Shown here piece by piece: positions 32,583 through 42,880 of a stretch of 64,000 nucleotides of DNA. This DNA comes from Plumapathes pennacea. Lineage: Eukaryota; Cnidaria; Anthozoa; Antipatharia; Myriopathidae. Where the stretch lies: positions 3,291,501 through 3,355,500 of the forward strand of contig OZ038467.1 in NCBI GenBank assembly GCA_964036295.1. The letters run 5' to 3'. Numbering within the stretch: the stretch's first letter is position 1; each line of letters begins with the position of its first letter. Below the pieces are notes generated by a model. The model was not told where the DNA came from, did no database searches, and saw nothing but the letters and a program-made list of their open reading frames with translations. The position numbers and the translations under genes were made by a program.

Positions 32583-35114
32583 ATGTGGCTGAGCAGATGC
32601 ACGGTCGTGAACGTAGTGCTTCACGGTCTCAGTTTAGCGAGTCTTCTCGTCGCTACAAGCAAAGAAGGTGTCTGTGAAGCAGAAGGCTGCAATTCAGACG
32701 CGAGCCAAAGGCAAAGCGGAACAGAAGCAGAGTACAAGCTGTCAGACGACGCCGTGCACTCGACTGGAATGGAGTGGCGGTCTTCAGGCAAAGACAACAA
32801 TGATTTGGTGTCCCAACTAAAGCGTGGGACTATTATAAAGAGCGAGAGGGTTGAGCAGGCGATGAGGCGAGTTGACCGTGGGAATTTCAGCCCAACTAAT
32901 GCGTATAATGACTCCCCACAACTGATCGGTTTTGGAGTAACCATTAGTGCGCCTCACATGCATGCACACGCCTTGGAAGTGCTCAAGGACAAGTTGCAGG
33001 AAGGCTCCCGGGCTCTGGATGTTGGTTCCGGTGAGTGCAAAGTTTATTCTTTCCTGCCTATACTACCCGGCAAGGGGGGGGGGGGGGGGGTTGGGTAGTA
33101 GTGTATACTAGTGGGGATATGTTGCAGCTGAAGTCCCATACACATCCCTGCGACAAAACAAAAAACATGTCACACAAAACAACTTGATGCTGCAATGTCA
33201 CAGGTAATGCCATGATTGTGCCATGGTTTACTTACAGATTTGTCGCAGCGACATGCTGCACAAGTTTTGTCACACAAAAAACCAATATTGATTGTGCATG
33301 CGAAATTTTGTCTCTGCGACATTTCAAATGACTGCAAACTGTTGCAGCTGGGACATGTACTGTAACATAAAAAGATACAGTTAAGTGTCACATGAGGCTA
33401 TTTGTTGTGGATACATGGTCACAGGGACATGTCATCTCATGTAACAGAACCTTTTCCCTACTTCAGACCAAAATAGATGAGTTTTTGACCCTTTGACTCT
33501 AATATTTCAAGCCTGCATCCCCAAATACCAAAATGGTCACCCTAGTTTAGACCTGTACCCCAAAAATGTGCACCCTTTAGGCCAAATACCAAAACAAGCA
33601 AAATGTGCCACCCTTCGATACCTTTTTGGGCAGTGCCTATATGGCTTGTATTTTTTTTACTTTTTTCTTATTTTGGAAGTATCCCCCCTCCCCTCCCTCC
33701 CCCAAAATTAATTGTACAGCTTGGCAAAGGGCCACAGAAATGTGCAGTGAAATGCCTCTTACATTTGAGAAAAGTCGAATGGACTTGATACAGGTTCCTA
33801 GTACATAATATGACATATATTACACACCCTTACCACACATGCACAATACATGTATCAGCATCACTCATACGTTTTCTTCTATGGAAGAAGTTTTGAATAA
33901 TATTGTGATCTCAGGAGTGAAAGGTTTTCCAACATTTTTTTTTTTTGTCCATTTGTGCCTCTGTGGAAATGGTTTTTGTTTTTGTTTTTTTTGTGACAGG
34001 CAGTGGATATTTGACGGCTTGTATGGCTGAGATGGTTGGCAAAAGTGGAAAGGTTGTTGGTATTGATCACATCTCTGAACTCACAGAGATGTCAAGGGAG
34101 AACATCCTAAAGGGAAACAGTAACTTATTGGAAGATGACAGAATATCTCTAGTGACCGGAGACGGACGAGAGGGCTACGCAGCAGGTATGGAAAATTAAC
34201 TAAACTGAGTAGGCCTTTCCTGGGCAGTTTGGAAGTTGGAAGGGTGTGTTTGGTTGGGCTGAGGTGGGGGAGAGGGGGGGGGGGGGGGGGGGTAGGTGCT
34301 ACTCTCCTAAATTTGGATGACTGTAGAAAACGAAAACAAAGTGCACCGCCAATGAATTTATTGCAGAGGCTGGACAAAAACACTTTCAACCAAACTGAAG
34401 CCAAAGTATTTGTGTTTGGTTTTACTTTGAAAAAGACACCAATCAGGAGTGTGAGAACGTGCCATCACCACTTGCTTTTTTTTTTTGCATGAGAATATCG
34501 CAGTCAGGTTTTAATTTTGCTCTCGATTGACCAAAAATGCTGCTAAAGTTGTTTGGACCAATCAAGAAGGCATAGCAAACACAAAACAAAAGCAAAATAA
34601 ATATTACTTTTGACAGTCATCCGAAAACAGCTCTACACAGCAACCCAAAGAACCATACATGGCAAATAACACTACATGCATAAAGTCACCAGGCTACTGT
34701 AGATTGATCAGTAGAAGTGCAAAATGCATCACAATGTAACTACGGTTGATGCAAATGTACTGAACACCTGAAGAGCCATGGGCTGACATGTTCAGTGCTG
34801 GCCCATTTGCCTGTAAATAAACCAGAGTGGGTACTCATGGTTACAAACATCTTTCTTTTGCACCACTGCATATACAAATAGGTGGTCCTTATGATGCAAT
34901 TCATGTTGGTGCTGCAGCCTACCCAGTCCCTCAGCCACTGATGGACCAATTAAGTCCTGGTGGTAGACTCTTTATTCCTGTGGGCCCTTCCCACGGCGAT
35001 CAGTGGCTCGAGCAATTTGACAAACTGGCAGATGGCAGTGTAACAAGGAAACGACTCATGGGTGTCAGATATGTTCCACTCACCAGCAAAGAACAGCAGT
35101 ACTCAGGCTCTTAG
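32583..35114 (+). CDS. PCMT1: Protein-L-isoaspartate O-methyltransferase with an N-terminal hydrophobic extension
   Basis: Exons 32583-33030, 34000-34185 and 34882-35114 (GT/AG, phase 1 at both junctions) give 288 aa. The enzyme uses S-adenosylmethionine to methylate isoaspartate in aged proteins and start their repair. Visible motifs: [20 protein letters not shown] (residues 108-127, substrate site), [20 protein letters not shown] (SAM motif I), [39 protein letters not shown] and the terminal [15 protein letters not shown]. Met63 (MEWRSSGK) aligns with the start of the cytosolic animal enzyme. The first 62 residues are extra and contain a hydrophobic segment (about 8-24, [17 protein letters not shown]), so an ER-targeted or anchored form is likely. 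The in-frame region upstream to 32550 has no ATG. Intron 1 holds a G run, a TGCGACA-rich repeat and a dispersed repeat copy. Confidence 0.92.
33455..33690 (-). repeat. Dispersed repeat, GGTCTGAAATAGGG family, diverged copy in PCMT intron 1
   Basis: CTTCAGACCAAAATAGATGA, then degenerate sub-repeats, then TGCCACCCTTCGATACC and TATATGGCTTGTA: the inverse of the copy at 7945-8188, more diverged. Followed by a CCCCCTCCCCTCCCTCCC stretch. Confidence 0.55.
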
Positions 35115-35460
35115 TTTTCAAATTTTTACTGGTTAGAAAAACTGGAAAGTCATAGTGGATACAAAACTGTTACAGTATCATGCAGTTGGAAAGGAATTAT
35201 ATGACATGTCAAACTGAGAGAAGTCTGTAAAGCAGATACATAATTGCAGGCTGTGGTCCAACTTGTGAAATATAGTAAGGTTGTAAGCATCGTAGTTTTT
35301 TGTTTGGCCTCAGGAGTACTGTGAATTGTTTTCAGCAGTGATTACATTTTCAACCTCTTCATGCGTGGTGACACTGCATAACAGATTAAGTTTATTCAAG
35401 AAATCTTACTTAACAGAAATCAATGATGCAAACCAAGCCGATGACAACTTACTGTAAATC

Positions 35461-35697
35461 CCCAGGGGTACTCTCCTCAAAATTTCTAAATCAGACCAAA
35501 GTTTGTGATTTTCGATCCTACTTCAGACCAAAATTTGCAATTTTTGACCCTATTTCTGACCAAATCTCCAACCCTGTTCCATACCAAAGGCCCAAAAATT
35601 GATACCCTATTTCAGACTAAAATGCTGAAAAAGATACCCTTTGGGGTGGCACATACCTAAATGGCTCATATATGGAAGTACCCCACCCTCCCCAAGT
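35461..35697 (-). repeat. Dispersed repeat, GGTCTGAAATAGGG family, full-length inverted copy
   Basis: Begins CCCCAGGGGTACTCTCC, carries ATTTCTGACCAAATCTCC-type sub-repeats, and ends with TGGCTCATATATGGAAGTAC. Read in reverse it follows the copy at 7945 over its full length. It lies in or after the PCMT 3' UTR; a possible AATAAA poly(A) signal follows at 35734. Confidence 0.65.
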
Positions 35698-36669
35698 GTA
35701 AATCGTAGTACACCAAGATTGTACCAAGTCAAGAATAAACATCACTACTGTTATGATCCTGAACATTACAAGATACTACAGGCCGTATACACAAGGGATC
35801 TTGAAACCATGCTCTACATTATAGCTGGTAATACATCACACTAGACCAAAACGGCAGGGCACTCTTGCATTGAAAACTATTGGAAAGCAGTCTTGCCAAA
35901 GATATATCATACAGCAAGGAGAACCTGGCATTTGAGAGCTTGCTCAGATAAAAGATGATTGAACTAACCACTGTACATCACTCATACAGTACAGTACATT
36001 TTCTTCTTGAATGGTTGAGAATGTGTATTATGAACCCGGGTGCGAAAGGGTAAAAAGCCCCAGCTGAAATGTCTGACTTGAGGAAGAATTCTAATGAAAC
36101 CCTAAAACCCTGTGGCTTATACATAATGAAATGTGGTAAGTTCTGGCACTTCAAAATGCTCTTAATAATTAATCAGACTGTCTGTGGCCTCAAAATTCCA
36201 TAATTTAATGATAGCAAAATAGTGTAATTTTTTTAGAACCAGTGCAAAGACCATTGAGCAACACAAATATTGAAACATGGCATGACACAGTTCATTTTTT
36301 CACTCTACTTTCACTTTCTTGTATTTAATTTACATTTTACAGCACAACTTACACAGACAATAACAAGTTAAATCTGCCCTCTTACAGAAAGCCACAGTTA
36401 CAGCTGCCAGGATGAAAGGACTTACTATTAAGAAAATTTAATAAACCTATCTAAAGAATCAGAAAAGTAGAGTGTTGTATAATAATTATTACTTTTACAC
36501 TAATATTGCTGTTATACCTTCATGGATAGAAGTGAATGAAGCTTTGAAGCAAATACAACACCATTGCAACAACTAACAGTATTGTTGTACTACACGAGAC
36601 TAAAATGGCTGGGGAGACTGGACACAAAAGATCAGTTGCCTCAAGTTCTCAATCCCTATGATGGTTTCT
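35698..36669. other. Intergenic between PCMT and the acidic-protein gene
   Basis: The two genes converge here. It holds a candidate PCMT poly(A) signal (35734-35739). I see no other gene. Confidence 0.45.
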
Positions 36670-39600
36670 TCACTCTTCTGGCATGAAGTATTGTGTAGCC
36701 CAAGTCTTGTCAACACCATCAACTTTGACAATGCTGTAGAAATTTTGAGAGAGGATATTTTTGTTCTCTTTCTCATCTAACTCTCTAAGATCATATGCTT
36801 TGTCAAATTTGGCCTCCAACACATCAACCTGATGGAGTAAAAGTAATTAATGTTAGAAAATGTTCAAGTACAGTACTTTCTCATCTCTGGAAACTACAAG
36901 TATTTTTAAACTACAGGGTAGGTAATGAATCTTCCAAATCAACTAATTTGCATTTCTATATATGGCACACCATTTTCATTGGCTAAGATAAATGCCATTT
37001 CTTGTAATAAATTCAGAAGACATTAAACATTGGAAAAACAAAATTCATGTGAGCCCTTCATATTGCTGTATGATTTTCTGTCAGCATGTCTTACAATACA
37101 CATTTTTTAAATTTTGATGTTGACACAAAAATATTTAAGCAACCATGAAAAAAGAAAACCTGCATATCACACCACATCATGTACCACACCAATTTTTCAA
37201 ATTCCTCGATTCACAGACTATCTCTCTCTATTTTATATATATATAATTATATAGATTCTGATCAGTGACTTAGTATCATAGTAAAAAATATTCAGACAAG
37301 AAAAGGTTAGAGATCACATACAGTATTAGCCTGTCAATAGTCCATTTCCTCAAGGTTGTGCATGCATCCAAGTTTGACGGGCCAAGACTATCAAATTCAA
37401 CTTTTAGCTTTCTTTCATGATGAACTGTGTTCGACCTCAATGTAAATGCTACATGCTGCACTCTTATTTGAGTTAGGACGGCTATCTTGAGTTTAAAAGC
37501 TGTTTCTACAAGGTTCACCCATGAATGATCGCTAAACAATATTCTCATATTGAAGGTTGTGGCCCATCAAGCTTGGATACACGCGCAACCTTGAGAAAAT
37601 GGCTATACTAATATGCTGTGTTATTTTTAATTTTACATTATTTGAACCCTCACCTGGTATATCTCATCTGACTCTTCTATAACATCATACTTCTGCACTT
37701 GAAGGACTGGTATCTTTTTGCTTTCAAATGAAGTATAGAACACTTCATTGATATCCTCCAAAGTGTCCCGCATTTCTCCAGCAAAACATAATTCCAACTT
37801 TTGTAAAGCATCCTCTTTTTTTCTTAGAACATAACCAGGTGTATCTGGAGTACAAGACAGATAGTTTATCATTTGGGGGTCTTTATAATAGCTGTTGCCT
37901 CTGCAATGCATTAATGGATTTCACTTCCAGGTTAGTCAGGTCACCAAAAATAATATTACAAAGCTGATCAAACTATCAGTTATCATTACTTCACTCCAAG
38001 TTTCTTTTTGAAGGTTAGGAGAACTTGCATTATGAGTGGGAATGAAAGCTATGGTTAAATGGTTCCTTTGTATTCCAATTCACAGGTGCTAACAATAGTT
38101 ATTCGTTTAAAAACTACACCTCCTGTCTTTATGTTGCCATGGCAATAATTTATTCATTCCCACTTTCCTTTCTTTTAGATGTTGTCTAAAGAATTACTTA
38201 TCAGGGCCTTGACACTTAAAAGTTGTGGCACCCACCACACCAACATAATAAACATTCCATAATATTACTGAACCACCTGAAGTTTATCATTCAACAAACA
38301 AATTTTAAAAACTCCAAACTTATTTAATGCATTGAGTCATACATGTATATTATATAACTGGACTGGTCCAAACTGACAGACATTTTGGCTGCTTGACATT
38401 CTGTGCCTAAATATACCCCTAAAAAATGTAACTACTTGACTCCCTGAAACTGAATTGTTTTTCAAACTCAGCATAGAATGCTTCCAAATCGTGCTATTAA
38501 GCAAAGATATGTAGGACAGGGTGTCCAAAGCTCATACATCCAGCTCCAAAGTATTTCAGTTCTGTCTAATATGTTTGTCCTGAACACTACAGACAAAACA
38601 TTTTTACGAGCCCAGCACAACATTTTATTTTCAAGAGCTGTCTTGATTGCCATAAAAATATCTTTTGTCTAATTCCATTTAAAGATGAAGAATTGAATGC
38701 TGGATATGCAAATCAAAACCAAGTCAATGATAAGAACTTAGACATATCCAGTCATGGCTATAATCATGTAGACTACACAGTGGAATAATTCTTGTAAATT
38801 CTTCTATTCAAAGTTGTACACATTGTAAAAGGGAGAATTTAGTGCTTCTTTCGATTTACTGTAGAGACGAAGAAATGTCGAAATTTACATTATATTTGTG
38901 GAATTTTTGCTCACAAGCACAAATATTGAAGTTGCAGTTTTCTCAAATATAAACAAAATGTCCACAAATCAACCGGCCAACACGGCCCCTTGGTAGCTCA
39001 TAAAACATAAGTGAAGGGCACTAACAGTTGTTTACCAACAAAGTCCTTTATCGTGTAACCCATATTCCCACGAGTCCGAATTTATTTTGCTGTGACTTCC
39101 TCGAGTCGATTGGAAGCGGACACGCAAGAAAACCGTCGGGCGAAATGGCTTTTACCCCTGGGGCTAAATTGTTTGTATTTTTTTGATAACAAAGTACTAG
39201 AAAGGACTCAAAAACAAAAACAATATCAGAGCATACGGCGCAGAATTTACGGGAGTTCGGTATTGGCTTCGGTCAAGCTTGGTAAGAACATTATATTAAA
39301 GGCAGCGCGAACCAGCAATTTTCTCAAAAGCCACGTGCTTCTTTTCCCAAGAACAAAGGCAAAGAGATGCACATTGTTTGAGAAATTTTCCTTTGAACGC
39401 AATTTCTTCAAACCAAATATTTTGAGATCCAACATCGGGAATTTTACGTCAAAAGATCTCGAGATGTATTGCACGCGCGTTTGACATGCATGGCTGCCAG
39501 GAAAAAACACAGATTACTCAAACTTAGCAACTAAAAAGAAATTAGAAAGCATGAGCATCTGAGGTCACCCAAGAATAAGAAAGCAAAATCCGTGAACTAA

Positions 39601-39986
39601 CCTTTCGTCGGCTCTTCTAAGATCGCTTCGATGCAGTCCACGGGTTCCGCGTCGCCATCGTCATCTTCCTCTTCGTCGTCTTCGTCGTCTCCTTCTTTTG
39701 GCCTTAATTTTCCATCACCTGCTTCGTCTTCGTCTTCATCGCCATCTTGATCACTGTCCGCCTCGTCCTCATCGCCCTCTTCTCCTTCGTAATCCTCGTC
39801 GTCTTCATCGTCTTCGCCTTCGTCGTTGTCCTTGTCCTCGTCATCGTCGCTGGCGCCTTCATCGTTCGCAGCCACTCGATCACGTGCTGCTATTGCGGCG
39901 CGCCGCTTGGCCCGAACTCCGTTTTCCACATCTTCTGGCTCCTCTTCGTCGTCCTCCTCGCTCGAGTGCTTGCGTTTTCGGGGCAT
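36670..39986 (-). CDS. Acidic nuclear-type protein of unknown family, three exons
   Basis: Minus-strand exons 39602-39986, 37654-37898 and 36670-36828 join with consistent phases (1, then 0) to 262 aa. Residues 1-128 are extremely acidic (runs of D and E broken by G and S) with basic patches PRKRK and RAKRR, suggesting nuclear localisation and binding to histones or other basic partners. From residue 129 the protein is globular: NSYYKDPQMINYLSCTPDTP, then ALQKLELCFAGEMRDTLEDI, KIPVLQVQKYDVIEESDEIY and NFYSIVKVDGVDKTWATQYF. I do not recognise this domain. The acceptor of exon 2 is the inner AG of a GCAGAG pair (37899, not 37901); only that choice keeps the frame. The start ATG at 39986 faces the small ORF at 40712. 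Confidence 0.75.
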
Positions 39987-40296
39987 TCTGTCCGCTTATG
40001 ATAGTAAAAAAGACCTTTCGATCAAAATGGAGGTCAAAGAACTAAGCAGAACAAAGGAACACGCAAGAGACGCCGCATCGGCGTCACATCCGCGCGAACC
40101 TGGAACCGGGAACAAGTGACGCGGAATGGACACAGGAACCCGGAGCGCCAAAGGCACTCTGTTTTCGGTCCAGACTACATGTTTTTTTGTTTTTGTTGTT
40201 TTTGCTTTTTTGTCGGCCAACAGTTACTTATGGTCAAACTAGCCTGCCTAGCTGGCAGTTTTAGAGAATGCGGGCAAAACTGACACGTTCCGCAAA

Positions 40297-40307
40297 GCCG
40301 CCATTTT
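40297..40307 (-). promoter_or_regulatory. YY1-type site between divergent genes
   Basis: AAAATGGCGGC on the minus strand, 310 bp upstream of the acidic-protein start. Together with the AAGATGGCGGC at 40709-40719 it marks a probable bidirectional promoter region (about 39990-40710). Confidence 0.45.
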
Positions 40308-40708
40308 GTATTTCCAAGGGGAGACTGAGGGCGAACGACAAAGTGACGAGGGGGGGGGGGGGGGGGAGAGAGGTGAGGGGGCGGGCGGCTCTATAAAATT
40401 CGGAGTGAACCAGTAACCTCTCTCTTTTTTTTCTTTTTTTTTTTTTTTTTTTTTAACTAAAGAAGTACTGACGTAAAATTAGGAATTTAGAATGGATGGC
40501 AATGGAAAGACATGACCGTGTATTACTGTTGGATCCTACGTAATCACAAATCACAAAATGGTTAGTTACTTTGGCCTTTGATTCCTCAACCGGGATTGGG
40601 CTGCCTGTGCCTCGGAGGTCGCCTGATAATCCAAATCAGGCGCTCGGTCGGCGTAGACTGGGGCACACAAATTCTGCTACATGGAAGGCTGGTGACGAAT
40701 CGCGAAAC

Positions 40709-40719
40709 AAGATGGCGGC
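40709..40719 (+). promoter_or_regulatory. YY1-type site over a start codon
   Basis: AAGATGGCGGC, overlapping the ATG at 40712 in the same arrangement as at the rhodanese gene. Confidence 0.4.
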
Positions 40720-40939
40720 TCGACTGTGGTGCGGTCACGGATCGGATTTGGTTATTTGCGTATTTAGCACATTCATTCTCATAACAAGTACCAAAACATT
40801 CGTGTTTCCGTACGGAACAACTGTCGAGGATCTATGCTGTCCTGTAGATGTGGACTTGCATTCATGCAAAGCAAGAAATTATCGCTGGAGAACTGTGGCA
40901 TACGTACAAAGGCGAGCAGAACTTGTGAAGTTCCAGTAG
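40712..40939 (+). CDS. Small ORF, 75 aa, possible signal-anchored protein or first exon
   Basis: Opens at an ATG in a YY1-type context and reads MAARLWCGHGSDLVICVFST, with a hydrophobic stretch at about residues 13-28 (LVICVFSTFILITSTK). It is followed by FPYGTTVEDLCCPVDVDLHS and a basic C terminus. It could be a short secreted or membrane protein. A good donor (AAAG/GTGAGC, 40951-40952) lies just after its stop codon, so it may instead be a 5' leader exon. The in-frame region back to 40571 has no better start. No family recognised. Confidence 0.35.
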   Translation: MAARLWCGHGSDLVICVFSTFILITSTKTFVFPYGTTVEDLCCPVDVDLHSCKARNYRWRTVAYVQRRAELVKFQ

Positions 40940-41235
40940 TTCTTGCTTAAAGGTGAGCACACAGAGTTTTAATTAAGGCTCAATTAGTTAATAAAAATGA
41001 TGAAGGAGCAGGGGACTGCCTGGGGACCTCTTCCGGCACTGACTTTACTACAATTTCCTTGTTCGTCCATATAGTGTGGTTTATAAATGTGCACGTTGAT
41101 TTAAAATGTTACAGTGTGTCAATAACTTTTTGTAGTGGTGGGAAAATTTATATAGGGTTATCAGCAATACTCTTGAAGTGATCGATTTAAGGTGGGCAAT
41201 TATTGTTTGGGGGGCTGGGTGGGTGAGAACCTTAC

Positions 41236-41625
41236 ACAATAAAACAAAAAGAGGGAACCCTTATTCAAATAAAGCAAAGGGGTACCTTTACTCAAAACAA
41301 CTCAAAAAAACCAAAGGGGGACCCTTACTCAAAAAAAAACAAAGGGGGGATTTTTACTCAAAACAACTAAAGGGGGGACCCTTACTCGAAAAAGCCAAAG
41401 GGGGGACCCTTACTCAAAAAAACCAAAGGGGGGACTTTTAGATTGAAAAAATCCAGGGGGACCCTTACTCAAAACAACCAAAGGGGGGACCTTTACTCAA
41501 AAAAAACCTAAGGGGGGACCCTTACCAAAAAAATCCAAAGGAGGGACCCTTACTCAAAACAACCAAAGGTGGGACCCTTACTCAAAAATACCAGAGGGGG
41601 AACCCTTACTCAAAAAAAAAACCGC
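41236..41625. repeat. Minisatellite, about 30-bp unit, about 12 copies
   Basis: Degenerate copies of AAAGGGGGGACCCTTACTC followed by an A-rich stretch of about 8-12 bases. The GGGGGGACCC core recurs through the array with changes of one to three bases. The long ORF at 41178-41441 comes from the repeat. Confidence 0.85.
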
Positions 41626-41908
41626 ATCGTAGTAAAGTCTCTTTGCCTTGGAACGTAGCAGGTCACCACAGGCACTGGAGCATTGACAAGGACTACATGC
41701 GCCGCATCGCAGTAGAGTCCCCCTGCTTTGAAACATAGCACGTCACCACAGGCACTGGAACATTGCCGAGGACCACATGCGCCGCATCGCAGTAGCGTCC
41801 CCTGCCTTGATACATAGCACGTCACCACAAGCACTACCACATCGACGAGGACTACATGCGCAGCATCGCAGTAGAGTCCCTTTGCCTTGAAGCATAGCAC
41901 GTCACTAC
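41626..41908. repeat. Tandem repeat, about 80-bp unit, 3.5 copies
   Basis: CGCATCGCAGTAGAGTCCC starts at about 41626, 41703, 41783 and 41862. Each is followed by GCCTTGAAACATAGCACGTC and CACAGGCACTGGA..ATTG. The unit has no stop in one minus frame, giving a repetitive 96-codon ORF (41610-41900) that I do not regard as a gene. Confidence 0.85.
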
Positions 41909-42479
41909 AGAATTATTTCAACCATTTTTGCGGTGATTTTAGTTTCGAACGTGCAATCCACACAAGATTTCTGTGAAATACGCTTAGTGGCTGAATGATC
42001 AGTAGTGCAATACGTAATCACGCACACAGGCTGCCGTGCTTTGCCTAAGCTGCATGTTTTCTAGTTCGAAACGTAATTTCGCACATTAATGTTTGTCTCA
42101 TACGTTCCAGGGTCACTCTGAACTGCACGCCAAGACAATTCAAGTCAAGTCAAGTTCTTTATTCACACTTATTTGTATTTACAGCAAGATATTTGAAAAT
42201 AGTAGCTATAGATAAAATTAAGGAAGATGAAGAAGGAACAAATTACATTCATAAGAGAAAAAGTGCGTAGTGGGCAAAGGAGCAGAAGCTTTCGAGTTGT
42301 CCACTACCACAGTGAAATTACTGAGGGAGGAATACTTCATTGGAAGGAGGAAGGAGACTTGGAGCTATAACTAGTACTACGCCTTGAAAGAGTAGTCATT
42401 ACATACGCGGTATGTGGGCAAAGGAGTTGTTTCTGTACCAAGATCCGTTTGGAATACGCTCAATGAAGAGGTCAGAAGG
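41909..42479. other. Non-coding spacer before the satellite
   Basis: No gene seen. CAAGTCAAGTCAAGTTC at about 42141-42157 is a small microsatellite next to TTTATTCACACTTATTTG, a phrase that looks like the 3' end of a dispersed element. Confidence 0.4.
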
Positions 42480-42880
42480 AAACCTTCCCGGGACCGAAAC
42501 GAGAATTCTTGAAATTCATTTGCCTTATCTATCTTCAGCCGTTAACGAGATATAGAAAAAGACCACTTAATACTTTTGTAAAATTAGCTCCTTTGCTTGA
42601 AAAGTGCGATTAGCGTGTTAATCGATTATTTCCTTTTATTACTAGCGACCTTGGTGCATAAAATAGCACACACAGTATATCAAAACCTTTCCTATATTCC
42701 CAGGAACATTTCCTGAGAGTTTCATTCGATTCTAATATTTGGCCAAAAATTGTCAAATTTTCCAAAAATAGTAAGCCTATAGCCCATGCTTTTTGCCAAA
42801 AAATAGCCGATTTAGAGGAAAAATTTAAAGACTTGAAATTTTCTGGAAAACTTCCTGGGACTATAACGAGGCTATTTCCA
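42480..42880. repeat. Inverted, diverged satellite remnant at the array edge
   Basis: CATTTGCCTTATCTATCTTC at about 42518-42537 is the inverse of the monomer phrase GAAGATAGATAAGGCAAATG found throughout the main array. TTCCCAGGAACATTTCCTGA near 42700 is the inverse of the monomer's right arm. From about 42890 the satellite runs in the direct orientation. The edge therefore holds old monomer pieces in opposite orientation. Confidence 0.65.

Noticed and set aside
39092-39510. ORFs of 130 (plus) and 87 (minus) codons in the intron of the acidic-protein gene
   Set aside because: No domains or splice context. They overlap each other and lie within an intron that is well defined by the flanking phases.
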